Positions 20,113 through 28,084 of a stretch of DNA of 61,057 nt are shown here, one piece after another. The position numbers were made by a program, and so were the translations under genes. How positions within the stretch are numbered: the stretch's first letter is position 1; every line of letters starts with the position of its first letter. Below the pieces are notes generated by a model. The model did not search any database. It was not told the DNA's origin and saw only the letters and a program-made list of their open reading frames with translations. Location of the stretch: NCBI GenBank assembly GCA_022571865.1, contig JACZXA010000003.1, positions 1-61,057 of the forward strand. Direction: 5' to 3'. The DNA comes from Pseudomonadota bacterium (lineage in GTDB: Bacteria > Pseudomonadota > Gammaproteobacteria > Pseudomonadales > Azotimanducaceae).

Positions 20113-20349
20113 ATGAACAGAACATCGAACGTGATGTCGCTTATCGTTGTCGTTGCGACTTGCTCCTTGCTTGGCGCCTGTGTCGAACTCAAACAGGCAG
20201 GCAGAACCGTTGGCCACGCATCGCGAGAGGTAACCAAAGAGATCGGTCATGCATCTCGGGATATCGCCAAGGAAATCAGCCGAGGCACGAAGAGGGTCCT
20301 AAACGAAGCCACCGACCCTGAAGACGAGTCAACGGAAGATGAGTCTTAA
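20113..20349 (+). CDS. Small lipoprotein
   Basis: A 78-residue predicted lipoprotein. MNRTSNVMSLIVVVATCSLL is the signal and LLGAC the lipobox, with lipidation expected at that cysteine. The mature part contains two imperfect repeats, AGRTVGHASREVTKEIG and IGHASRDIAKEISRGTKR, which should form an amphipathic helix, and a strongly acidic tail (DPEDESTEDES). The second residue after Cys is Glu, not Asp, so outer-membrane sorting is likely. The function is unknown. Its stop overlaps the convergent hydrolase stop by 4 bp. Confidence 0.65.
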   Translation: MNRTSNVMSLIVVVATCSLLGACVELKQAGRTVGHASREVTKEIGHASRDIAKEISRGTKRVLNEATDPEDESTEDES

Positions 20350-21068
20350 CCCGGGGTATTTGCCGCAAGGAACGACAAGACGTGCGCTTTCGCGCTCACC
20401 TGGTCCTCACCATCTTTCCAATGCTCTATGAACTCGGCATTGGGCGCCAATTCAGCTATCGCCCGCGAGGTTGCTTCGGGGTGATAAAGGTCTTTCCCGC
20501 ACAACACCAGCAACGGAGTCTCACACTTAGCGACAAACTCCCGTGAGACATTGAGCAGAAAGTCACCGCCATACATGGATTGCCTGAAGGAATCCCAATC
20601 GCTCGGGGCCACTTCGGGGCGTTTCGGCATGAGATCTTTTGCCCAGTCGTCGAACATGGCGAAAAAGGCCTCACGATTTTCGTGTAGGCCGATGGTTTGA
20701 AACAGTACAACCGACGCAACGCGATCTGGCGCGGACTGAACGAGGCCCATGCAGAAAGGCCCTCCGATGCACATGCCAGCCACATGAAACTTCTCGACTC
20801 CCAGATGGTCCAGCAATGCTAACTGGTCTTCCGTATAAACATGCCAGCTGTCGGTTGCCTTGATCGGCGCGGTGGACTTTCCCGCGTTGCGTTGATCCAT
20901 CGCAATGACCCGATAGTCACCTCTGAGTTGCTCGATGGGATTCCAGGGAGCACCGTCCCAAAACGGAATTGCCGAACGCATGCCACCGGGAGCAATCAGC
21001 AGAACGGGGAATCCGCTTCCCTGTTCTTCGTAGTAGATCGACGTGTCGTCACGCTCAAAAATCGGCAT
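20346..21068 (-). CDS. Alpha/beta hydrolase with cysteine nucleophile
   Basis: A 240-residue alpha/beta-hydrolase-fold protein. The oxyanion region is LLIAPGGMRSA. The strand before the nucleophile elbow gives VAGMCIGGPF, so the usual serine is Cys100, as in dienelactone hydrolase. The acid is probably Asp193 in LCGKDLYHP. The histidine is uncertain: H216 (IEHWKDGEDQ) or H229, neither in the usual GH context. Substrate unknown. The start is an ATG 2 bp after the stop of the preceding minus-strand peptidase gene, which suggests co-transcription. Confidence 0.8.
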   Translation of the reverse strand: MPIFERDDTSIYYEEQGSGFPVLLIAPGGMRSAIPFWDGAPWNPIEQLRGDYRVIAMDQRNAGKSTAPIKATDSWHVYTEDQLALLDHLGVEKFHVAGMCIGGPFCMGLVQSAPDRVASVVLFQTIGLHENREAFFAMFDDWAKDLMPKRPEVAPSDWDSFRQSMYGGDFLLNVSREFVAKCETPLLVLCGKDLYHPEATSRAIAELAPNAEFIEHWKDGEDQVSAKAHVLSFLAANTPG

Positions 21069-21070
21069 GG

Positions 21071-22516
21071 TCAGCTCCTTGTTTGCCCCATGATACTACG
21101 GCGAATGTGCACCAATGGCGCATCGTCAAGCAATTCCACCTTATCCCCCACAGGTTTGATACCCAGCTTTCGACAGAGCTCCGTGAGATCCGGCATACCT
21201 CGGGAGTCAGCATGTTCTTCGTACAGGCGACTGAATACCTCGAACCCGCTCAACTCATCCAGCTTGGCAAAGAATTCGTTACCGCGCCATTGCCGGTGTG
21301 AAGGTAGACAACAGCTCTGCAGGCGGCCAAGTACGGTATCCAACGACTCTTTTCCATCGCTCATCTCACGAAGTTCGACGTCGGCCAACAGTGCAACGGC
21401 AGCGCCGCTCCAGTACACGAGCATCCGCACTTCCCAGAACGGATGCTTTCCGGTGTTGTTTGGAGAAGGGGGGTCATCGATCTCGTTCGCACGGTTAAAG
21501 GAACGATTCAGGCGACCCCACGCATCTTCTTCGCTGTATACACCACGGCGTGCGAGAAGCACATTCTGATAGTAGCTGGCAAATCCTTCCGATATCCACT
21601 TCTGCCTCGAGTCGATGTACGGTAGTAGCAGGTGCGCGAACTCGTGGGTTGCCGTCCAATCACCGAGGTAGTCATCCAACGACTTGTCATTGTTCACAAA
21701 AAAACGCACGGCCTCTCCGCCATCGCGGATAACGTGACCAAAGGGCACCGCAGAACCACTCCCTCCCCGACGACCTGGACCGCTCGCTATCACGATGACC
21801 TGCGGGCTCGGGTTGGGAAATCTGCCATAGACACCGGCCACATCATTCGCCGCTGCCTCGAGCCATGAGAGAATCTTGTCTTCATCCAATGTTTGTTCCG
21901 GACCATCAAGCAGCGCAACGCGCAGCTCCGCTCCGGGAAGCGGCACCGTGCGATTCCGAAAGTCACCCAGGACGAGGTTACTGCGACTGCTTTGCGGGGA
22001 CGGACCCAGCGCAAACGCTCCGGAACCGATCGACTGCCAGGGCACGGATACGCGCAACGTCTCCGGCACATCAAGCTCGATTAAAACCCGGTCTCCTTCA
22101 CCTAGTGTCGGGATCCACAACCACTCACTCGGTGAGGTGACAAGGATGTCGTCGGCAAGTCTTACCCTCTGCGAAGATCTTCGTAGCGGGTAATCATATC
22201 TGACACAACTTTGATCGGCTCCAAGGCGAATGTGACCAAGGCTTGCACGCAATCGTTTGCCGTTGCAATCGGTCAATGACGCGAGCATTTCCGTATCGCC
22301 GTTTCTCGCCGTCAGGGCTGAGATACCCGGGGCAAGGCGAGCCTCGATCGAAATATGATCCAACGACTCATCCGGGCTCAGCCGATAATGATGATCCACC
22401 GCGTGAGAGAGCAAACTCACGAACAATAAGCTGAAACAAACCCCTTTATCACCTGCATGGGCGTGTGTGGGGAGCAAACGAGATTTGATTTGAGCTCTCC
22501 TATAACACCGATTCAA
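21071..22516 (-). CDS. Gluzincin-type metallopeptidase (M61/M1-like), exported
   Basis: A 481-residue protein with a hydrophobic N-terminal segment (GVCFSLLFVSLLSHAV) and a zinc protease motif HEFAH at 291-295, followed by the third ligand Glu310 in WISEGFASYYQ. The HExxH-x14-E spacing is that of gluzincins such as M1 and M61. The N-terminal half is beta-rich (residues 45-200), as in M61 glycyl aminopeptidases. It should act in the periplasm or at the membrane. The exact N-terminus is uncertain because the first 20 residues are polar and basic. The ATG overlaps the upstream monooxygenase gene by 17 bp. Confidence 0.75.
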   Translation of the reverse strand: MNRCYRRAQIKSRLLPTHAHAGDKGVCFSLLFVSLLSHAVDHHYRLSPDESLDHISIEARLAPGISALTARNGDTEMLASLTDCNGKRLRASLGHIRLGADQSCVRYDYPLRRSSQRVRLADDILVTSPSEWLWIPTLGEGDRVLIELDVPETLRVSVPWQSIGSGAFALGPSPQSSRSNLVLGDFRNRTVPLPGAELRVALLDGPEQTLDEDKILSWLEAAANDVAGVYGRFPNPSPQVIVIASGPGRRGGSGSAVPFGHVIRDGGEAVRFFVNNDKSLDDYLGDWTATHEFAHLLLPYIDSRQKWISEGFASYYQNVLLARRGVYSEEDAWGRLNRSFNRANEIDDPPSPNNTGKHPFWEVRMLVYWSGAAVALLADVELREMSDGKESLDTVLGRLQSCCLPSHRQWRGNEFFAKLDELSGFEVFSRLYEEHADSRGMPDLTELCRKLGIKPVGDKVELLDDAPLVHIRRSIMGQTRS

Positions 22517-22802
22517 AGGTCTCTAGATTAGGATGCCCGAGGTAGGTTCCCTTGGGCGCACTCGCTTGCGCGTGCGCTTTCTTGAAACTTTCAGACTCCG
22601 TCCAGGCAACGAACGCCGCCTTTGACTCCCACACGCTATGGGAAGCGTAAAGAACATGATCATCGCTCACGGGACCTTTCAATAAATTGAATGTCTTGAA
22701 GCCTGGAACTTCGGATAAATACGAATCGCGTTGCCGCCATACGTTCTCGAATCCCTCTTCGAAACCCAGTGCGATCTGGAATCTATTCATGGCTAAAAAC
22801 AT
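22500..22802 (-). CDS. Antibiotic biosynthesis monooxygenase (ABM) domain protein
   Basis: A 100-residue single ABM domain, a ferredoxin-like dimeric fold used by small cofactor-free monooxygenases and IsdG/HmoB haem-degrading enzymes. Landmarks are NRFQIALGFEEGFENVWRQR, VPGFKTFNLLKGP and YASHSVWESKAAFVAWTESE. GGGAG lies 7 bp before ATG 22802, so that start is chosen over ATG 22790. The 3' end overlaps the metallopeptidase gene. A haem- or quinol-type role is inference. Confidence 0.8.
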   Translation of the reverse strand: MFLAMNRFQIALGFEEGFENVWRQRDSYLSEVPGFKTFNLLKGPVSDDHVLYASHSVWESKAAFVAWTESESFKKAHAQASAPKGTYLGHPNLETFESVL

Positions 22803-22881
22803 CGCTTATCTCCCGCTAATTGATTGAATCGAAATTTCGGGTCCCGCAAGTGTCGTTGGACACATACCGATCACCACTACG

Positions 22882-24384
22882 TCATTCAAATAGATCCTTG
22901 TATCGTTCGCGCAGGGCTTTTTTCTGGACCTTCCCCATCGTATTGCGCGGTAACGATTCGACGTTGACCACAATCTTCGGCTGCTTGAACCGAGCCAGGC
23001 GCCCCTCCAGGCTCAATCTCACCTCGGGTTCGGAAACGTCGTCGCCAACCGGGACGACTATTGCCACCACCCCTTCGCCGAAGTCCATGTGCGGTACACC
23101 GATAACGGCCGATTCCACCACACCCGGCATCTCGTCGATGAGTTTTTCCACCTCCTTGGGATAGACGTTGTAACCCCCCGAGATGATCAGGTCTTTTGCC
23201 CTGCCCACGATCGAAATTCGACCTTCACCGTCCATGACGCCTAAGTCGCCGGTAATGAAAAAACCGTCCTCACGGATTTCTTCCGCCGACTTCTCACGCA
23301 TACGCCAATAACCTTTGAACACGTTCGGGCCGCGTACCTCAATACCACCCACCTCTTCGCTGGCAAGAACCTCACCAGCGTCGTTGGTAATACGAACCTC
23401 GATTCCGGGCAGCGCAAAGCCAACAGTGCCAGCAACGCGCTCGCCATCGAGAGGATTGGAGGTATTCATGGAGGTCTCGCTCATGCCGTAGCGTTCCAGT
23501 ATCGGGTGGCCGGTTCGCTGCCGCCACGCCTCGAAGGTCTGTTCCGTCAAAGGAGCTGACCCCGAAATGAACAACCGCATGTTTCGACAGGTTTCGGCGT
23601 TAAATTCTCCCTTCTCGAGCAATCGCGTATAGAAGGTCGGAACGCCCATCATGACGGTGGCCGAAGGCAGCCATTCGATGATTTGCCGGGCGTCGAATCC
23701 CGGCAGAAAAATCATCGCCGTTCCTCGCAACATCGCGCAGTGCAGCGCAACAAACAACCCATGGACGTGAAATATCGGTAGCGCGTGCAGCAGTACATCG
23801 TCATCCTGCCATCCCCAGTAGTCGATCAGCGTCAGTGCGTTGCTGGCAAGGTTCACGTTGGTGAGCATGGCACCTTTCGACCGACCCGTGGTGCCCGAGG
23901 TATACAGGATCGCGGCCGTATCGCTCCCCTCACGCGGAACGACACCGTCCATCGGTTGAGTTGCCAGGGCTAAGGTCATGAGCGAGCCTGTGCCATCGGC
24001 TGCGAGGGTCAACATCGACAAGTTCGGCGCAATGACGTTCAACGCAGCTTCATCTGCCCGACGACATACCAGCAAGCTGGGTTCGGCGTCCTCGACAAAG
24101 TAGGCCACCTCCTCGTGCGTATAGGCTGAGTTGATCGGGACGTACACCGCCGCGGCTTGCAGGCAACCAAGGTAGAGGGCCACGGCTTCAGGCGATTTTT
24201 CGACCTGCACCAACACCCGATCACCTGCTACGACCCCGCGAACCCGAAGCGTTTGTGCGATTTTGCCAGCCAACGTCGCGATCTGGCCGTAACTCCAGGA
24301 TCCTCCGTCCGGAAGAATCAAACAGGGCCGGTCCGCATGTTCCACGAAAGCCCGATTCAGAAGTTCGTAAAAATTATCGCTCAT
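22882..24384 (-). CDS. AMP-forming acyl-CoA ligase (malonyl-CoA synthetase-like)
   Basis: A 500-residue member of the ANL adenylating superfamily. The phosphate-binding loop is ILYTSGTTGRSKGAML (about residues 150-165). The A5-type motif is ERYGMSETSMNTSNP. The hinge and A8 region is GDLGVMDGEGRISIVGRAKD. The catalytic lysine is in NTMGKVQKKALRE near the C-terminus. The arginine- and serine-containing pocket (MSETSMNTSNPL) resembles malonyl-CoA synthetase MatB, so a short dicarboxylate or similar acid is plausible. The ATG at 24384 is chosen because the longer frame runs into the RND fragment on the other strand. No partner genes are adjacent. Confidence 0.85.
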   Translation of the reverse strand: MSDNFYELLNRAFVEHADRPCLILPDGGSWSYGQIATLAGKIAQTLRVRGVVAGDRVLVQVEKSPEAVALYLGCLQAAAVYVPINSAYTHEEVAYFVEDAEPSLLVCRRADEAALNVIAPNLSMLTLAADGTGSLMTLALATQPMDGVVPREGSDTAAILYTSGTTGRSKGAMLTNVNLASNALTLIDYWGWQDDDVLLHALPIFHVHGLFVALHCAMLRGTAMIFLPGFDARQIIEWLPSATVMMGVPTFYTRLLEKGEFNAETCRNMRLFISGSAPLTEQTFEAWRQRTGHPILERYGMSETSMNTSNPLDGERVAGTVGFALPGIEVRITNDAGEVLASEEVGGIEVRGPNVFKGYWRMREKSAEEIREDGFFITGDLGVMDGEGRISIVGRAKDLIISGGYNVYPKEVEKLIDEMPGVVESAVIGVPHMDFGEGVVAIVVPVGDDVSEPEVRLSLEGRLARFKQPKIVVNVESLPRNTMGKVQKKALRERYKDLFE

Positions 24385-24496
24385 AGTCTTGTTCACAGGA
24401 ACATCCACCCGCCATGTTGGCGGGGTTAATGATTGAGTGCCGACATAGATTACTCCGGATTTGACCTGCCATAGCGTATACCATTGAAGCCTCTTC

Positions 24497-24724
24497 GAAT
24501 TCCCCCTGATTGTGGCGTCGGGGGCAGGATCGGCAAGTCGTAACGTCCTCGGCATCGTGATCTTCTCTGGCGTAAGCATGGCGACGTTGCTGACGCTTTT
24601 TATCGTTCCCGCGTTCTACAAACTGCTGGCACGTCGCTCCGGGTCGCCGGAACGAACAGCGAAGGTGTTGGATGAACTTGCGGGTGAACACCACAGCGCG
24701 GTATTCAGTCCCAAAAACAGATAA
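24497..24724 (+). pseudogene. C-terminal fragment of an RND efflux transporter
   Basis: About 75 codons match the last membrane helix region of AcrB-type RND pumps: FPLIVASGAGSASRN followed by LGIVIFSGVSMATLLTLFIV and a charged tail. Everything N-terminal is missing; a complete pump has over 1000 residues. There is no start or ribosome binding site. It is a deletion remnant, probably a scar of an earlier efflux operon. It lies in the gap upstream of the acyl-CoA ligase. Confidence 0.75.
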
Positions 24725-24763
24725 CGTCACTGTGGCGCAGGCAGCCGAGCAGACGCCAGAATT

Positions 24764-25432
24764 CTAACGAGCGATGAATCCGACGTTCTGCCCCTTGAAA
24801 TTGAGACAGAAGTACTCGACACCAAGGCCGGCTTCTTCTGCCATATGCACCAACCATTTGAACCAACTTTCTCCTGGCGTTGGTGTCGCCGATTCTCCAA
24901 TCACACAGCAAGGCATCAGGACGCAGGGCTTCTCAAAACGCGCGGCCGCTTCAAGCATCTTCAAATTTGATCCGTGCGCATGCAGACCAATAATCAAATC
25001 GAAGTTTTCAGCGAGTTCGACCTCGAAGTTGTCGGAAATTCGCGGAACCGACTCAGTCTGTGGGATTTTCACTCGTTTGTTTGTGTTCAAGTCTTTGTAC
25101 TTGCCTGGTAGAACCTGAAATTCAGGTTCCACCACACAGGCAGCATACCCTCGCAGGCGAAGAAGATACGTGAGGAGCCCCTTCCCGCCTCCCACATCGA
25201 GCACTCGCATTGACGCATCGAAGTTTGTTTCGATGAAATCCGCCAACAACTGGAAGCGAAATTTCTTCGGCTTGAGAAGACGTGCACCTGACAGTCTTTC
25301 ATCTGGCCGACCGAAGGATTCGAGCCCGAGTTCCTCGAGACTCGGTGGCGGGAGGTGTTTGTGTGTTCCCAAAACGACACAGCCAGTGAATGCGATGCAG
25401 GTTAGTGTAGCGTTCCTGACCGGTTGCACCAA
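24764..25432 (-). CDS. Class I SAM-dependent methyltransferase
   Basis: A protein of about 200-222 residues with a Rossmann methyltransferase core. Motif I is MRVLDVGGGKGLLTYLLRLR and the acidic end of strand 2 is VVEPEF. NFDLIIGLHAHG follows, at the position of motif IV, and CVLMPCCVIGE sits on a later strand. RLLKPKKFRFQLLADFIE precedes motif I. The substrate is unknown. The C-terminal FCLNFKGQNVGFIAR suggests a small- or macromolecule methylase. The TTG at 25432 may be too early; a TTG near 25372 would start MGTHKHLPPPSLEE. It is divergent from the serine hydrolase gene. Confidence 0.75.
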   Translation of the reverse strand: MVQPVRNATLTCIAFTGCVVLGTHKHLPPPSLEELGLESFGRPDERLSGARLLKPKKFRFQLLADFIETNFDASMRVLDVGGGKGLLTYLLRLRGYAACVVEPEFQVLPGKYKDLNTNKRVKIPQTESVPRISDNFEVELAENFDLIIGLHAHGSNLKMLEAAARFEKPCVLMPCCVIGESATPTPGESWFKWLVHMAEEAGLGVEYFCLNFKGQNVGFIAR

Positions 25433-25489
25433 AACAAGTTAAACTCTTCGACCAATATCCACACCTGGCAGGAGTCGATGAGGTCAATC

Positions 25490-26800
25490 ATGAACCGTCC
25501 GCAATATTTCCCACTCAATTTTCGCTGGACGCTCGCCGTGCTCGGGTTGGCAATCGTATTACCGTTCACCGCCGCCCAAGCAGGCGAACGTAACCTCGAC
25601 AAGATCGCCCCGGCCGCAGTGGGGATGGACAAAGACGGACTCGCCAAGCTTGGCAGCGCCATGCGAGCCATGGTCGACGAAGGTCAACTTTCCGGAGTCA
25701 TCACGGCAGTGACTCGAAAAGGCAAGCTCGTCCACTGGCAGACCTACGGCTACCAGGATACCGAACAAGGTATCCCACTCACCGACGATTCGATCTTTAG
25801 AATCTACTCAATGACCAAGCCCATCGTCGGTGTTGCCCTCATGACACTTTTCGAGGAAGGCAAGTTCACACTCGACGATCCGGTTGAGAAATACATACCT
25901 CAATTCAAAGGCATCAAGGTTGCCAAGGAAGATGGCCCCGATGGCATGCCGATTACCGAAGATGCCCTCCACCCAATGACAATCCGCGAGCTTGTCAGTC
26001 ATACGGGCGGCCTTTCATACGGCATCTTTTCCCGCTCTCAGGTCGACGCAATGTACCTTAAGGCCAACGTTTTCGACCGCAATCAGACCCTCGAGGAGTT
26101 TGTGGTCAAGATGTCCAAGATACCGCTTCGTTATCAACCAGGCACTGACTGGCAATACAGTCTTTCGGTCGATGTCCAGGGTTACCTCGTACAAGTGCTC
26201 GCTGGGAAGCCGTTCGAAGACGTGCTCGCAGAACGTATATTCGAACCTCTGGGTATGACCGATTCGGCATTCTGGGTTCCACCAGAACAAGCGGACCGCC
26301 TCGCCATCCTTTACTCCCAGGGGCGCGACGGAAAAATATCCGGTCCGCCAAACAAGGAATATCTGACCGAACCCAACTTTCCCTCGGGCGGTGGGGGCAT
26401 GGTATCGACGGCGATGGATTACCTGAGATTCTGTCAGATGCTCGCCAACGGTGGCGAACTGGACGGCGTACGTATTCTGAAACCCGAGACCGTCAAGATG
26501 ATGCACACCAATCAGCTTCCAGATACCATCGAACAGATCAGCCCGATGATGGGTAATCCAGGAAATCAATTCGGGATCGATTTTGCTCTCGTCTCAAATC
26601 CCGACGGCACGACGGATCACGTTCTTGCGAAGGGCGAGTTCTGGTGGTACGGAATCGGCGGCACATGGTTTGGAATCAATCCGGTGCAGGATCTTGTCAT
26701 GGTCGGCATGATCCAGAATCGCGGTAGAGCGGCAAGGACCGCCCGGTTGCAAAGTAAAAAACTGGTGTACGAAGCGATCCTGGATCCGGTAACACCTTGA
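25490..26800 (+). CDS. Exported serine hydrolase (class C beta-lactamase/EstB family)
   Basis: A 436-residue protein with a signal peptide (LAVLGLAIVLPFTAAQA). The SxxK motif is S107-M-T-K110, with a YSL motif near residue 223 (WQYSLSVDVQGYLV). A GGGGMVSTAMDYLRF segment comes before the C-terminal region. This architecture is shared by class C beta-lactamases, D-aminopeptidases and EstB-type esterases; the YSx form favours esterase. The ATG at 25490 has GAGG 6 bp upstream; ATG 25478 is an alternative. The stop overlaps the next gene's TTG start. Confidence 0.85.
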   Translation: MNRPQYFPLNFRWTLAVLGLAIVLPFTAAQAGERNLDKIAPAAVGMDKDGLAKLGSAMRAMVDEGQLSGVITAVTRKGKLVHWQTYGYQDTEQGIPLTDDSIFRIYSMTKPIVGVALMTLFEEGKFTLDDPVEKYIPQFKGIKVAKEDGPDGMPITEDALHPMTIRELVSHTGGLSYGIFSRSQVDAMYLKANVFDRNQTLEEFVVKMSKIPLRYQPGTDWQYSLSVDVQGYLVQVLAGKPFEDVLAERIFEPLGMTDSAFWVPPEQADRLAILYSQGRDGKISGPPNKEYLTEPNFPSGGGGMVSTAMDYLRFCQMLANGGELDGVRILKPETVKMMHTNQLPDTIEQISPMMGNPGNQFGIDFALVSNPDGTTDHVLAKGEFWWYGIGGTWFGINPVQDLVMVGMIQNRGRAARTARLQSKKLVYEAILDPVTP

Positions 26801-27336
26801 CACTTCAGCCGTCGGCACAGCGATCGTTGCACAGGAAATTCGCAACCTGCATTTCCTTCATATTGTTGTCGAGTCTTACCTCGATCAACGTTGCCGACAC
26901 AGTTAAGAACCAAACCACCAAGAATCAGTTCGTCGGCACCTGGGAGCTCTTGTCGGTCGAACGAAAGGATGCTCAGGGAATCTGGAGTCCAAGCGTCGGG
27001 CAGCTCACGAATTCCGTTGGCGTCCTCATGTACGACGAGTTCGGGCGCATGTCGGTGCATATCATGAATCTGGATCGCAACGTTTCAGCGAACCGCACCT
27101 TGGAGCTTACCGAAGATGAACTCCGAGACCTGTTGAGAGGGTACGTCGCCTACTTTGGCGACTATGAAATCAACGCATCCGAAGGTTATGTCGTTCACCG
27201 TCGACTTGGACATCTTTATCCCAACCAGGTAGGCGTTGACGCCAAACGATTTTTCGAATTTTCGGACGGCTTGTTGACCTTGACGGTAGCCCCGTCCAGA
27301 AATTTTCGACTTACCTGGCAACGGGTGAGTCGATAA
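26797..27336 (+). CDS. Exported lipocalin-like domain protein
   Basis: A 179-residue protein. The hydrophobic segment CISFILLSSLTSINVADT is a likely signal. It is followed by a lipocalin-like domain: FVGTWELLSVERKDAQGIW, GVLMYDEFGRMSVHIMN, and a C-terminal FSDGLLTLTVAPS with NFRLTWQRV. The domain has about 140 residues and a GTW opening typical of small calycins. TTG 26797 overlaps the serine hydrolase TGA (TTGA), which suggests coupling. The ligand is unknown. Confidence 0.7.
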   Translation: MTLQPSAQRSLHRKFATCISFILLSSLTSINVADTVKNQTTKNQFVGTWELLSVERKDAQGIWSPSVGQLTNSVGVLMYDEFGRMSVHIMNLDRNVSANRTLELTEDELRDLLRGYVAYFGDYEINASEGYVVHRRLGHLYPNQVGVDAKRFFEFSDGLLTLTVAPSRNFRLTWQRVSR

Positions 27337-28084
27337 GGCTAATGGCCGTGGTGTTGGCTATGGCCGGCATCATGATGCGCCGCATCGTACGCAGCGGCAG
27401 GCCTCATTTTGCTTCTTTTATACCGGACCGGCGCAGGGGTGGTATCGGTGGCGGCGTAGGAGTTGCGCCCTGGTACGGTGTCCCCGTGGCGGAAGCTACG
27501 CGCCATCTTCAGATTTTCCAGACAGCTATTCCAATCACCAACCAGCTCACTGCTCTCGGGCGCACTTAGGAACCGGTAGAAGCCCGTTGAACGGCGATGC
27601 CGCATTTATTGATCAATGGCGTATAACACCTCGGATTTTTTTCAATACCAGCACGGCAAGCCCCGTCCATAGGAAGGTTTACACACCCTGCCAGCAGCAA
27701 CACCAAGAGTATTTCCAACGCCGCCAACTGGGTGGTTTTCACTCCAGCCTCCACGGGAGCCTCCGTCGCGCGAATAACAACGCTAAACGGCCGTTCTGGA
27801 GAGCCTAATCACTCGCTTGGCCAATGAACCTCGGAGTCAGCTCGGCTATCGCGGTGCCGACGATATCCACAATTCCAGAGTCGACAGCGGGCGAGTTCAG
27901 TACGCTTACCGCCACCACCACAGAATGGTTGACTCTTTCATTGTTCCCTACCTATAGTCCGCCGCTTTATGCTGATCCAGGAATTAAGAGGACACCTTCA
28001 AGGAGAGCGGTATCCACTGGCCATTGAAGAGTTCCTGGCTGCTGCGAACGCTCAGCGATATGACGAAGGTGCGGACACAACGCC
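27337..28084. other. Intergenic stretch with degraded coding traces
   Basis: A stretch of 748 bases without an intact gene. On the minus strand two open pieces with protein-like composition appear: one contains VSVLNSPAVDSGIVDIVGTA (about 27940-27815) and the other KTTQLAALEILLVLLLAGCV (about 27740-27570). They lie in different frames with stops between them. This looks like a decayed membrane-protein gene, but I cannot assign a family. Confidence 0.35.

Noticed and set aside
20841-21569. A 242-codon plus-strand frame
   Set aside because: It lies antisense to the hydrolase and metallopeptidase genes, both of which have clear catalytic motifs.
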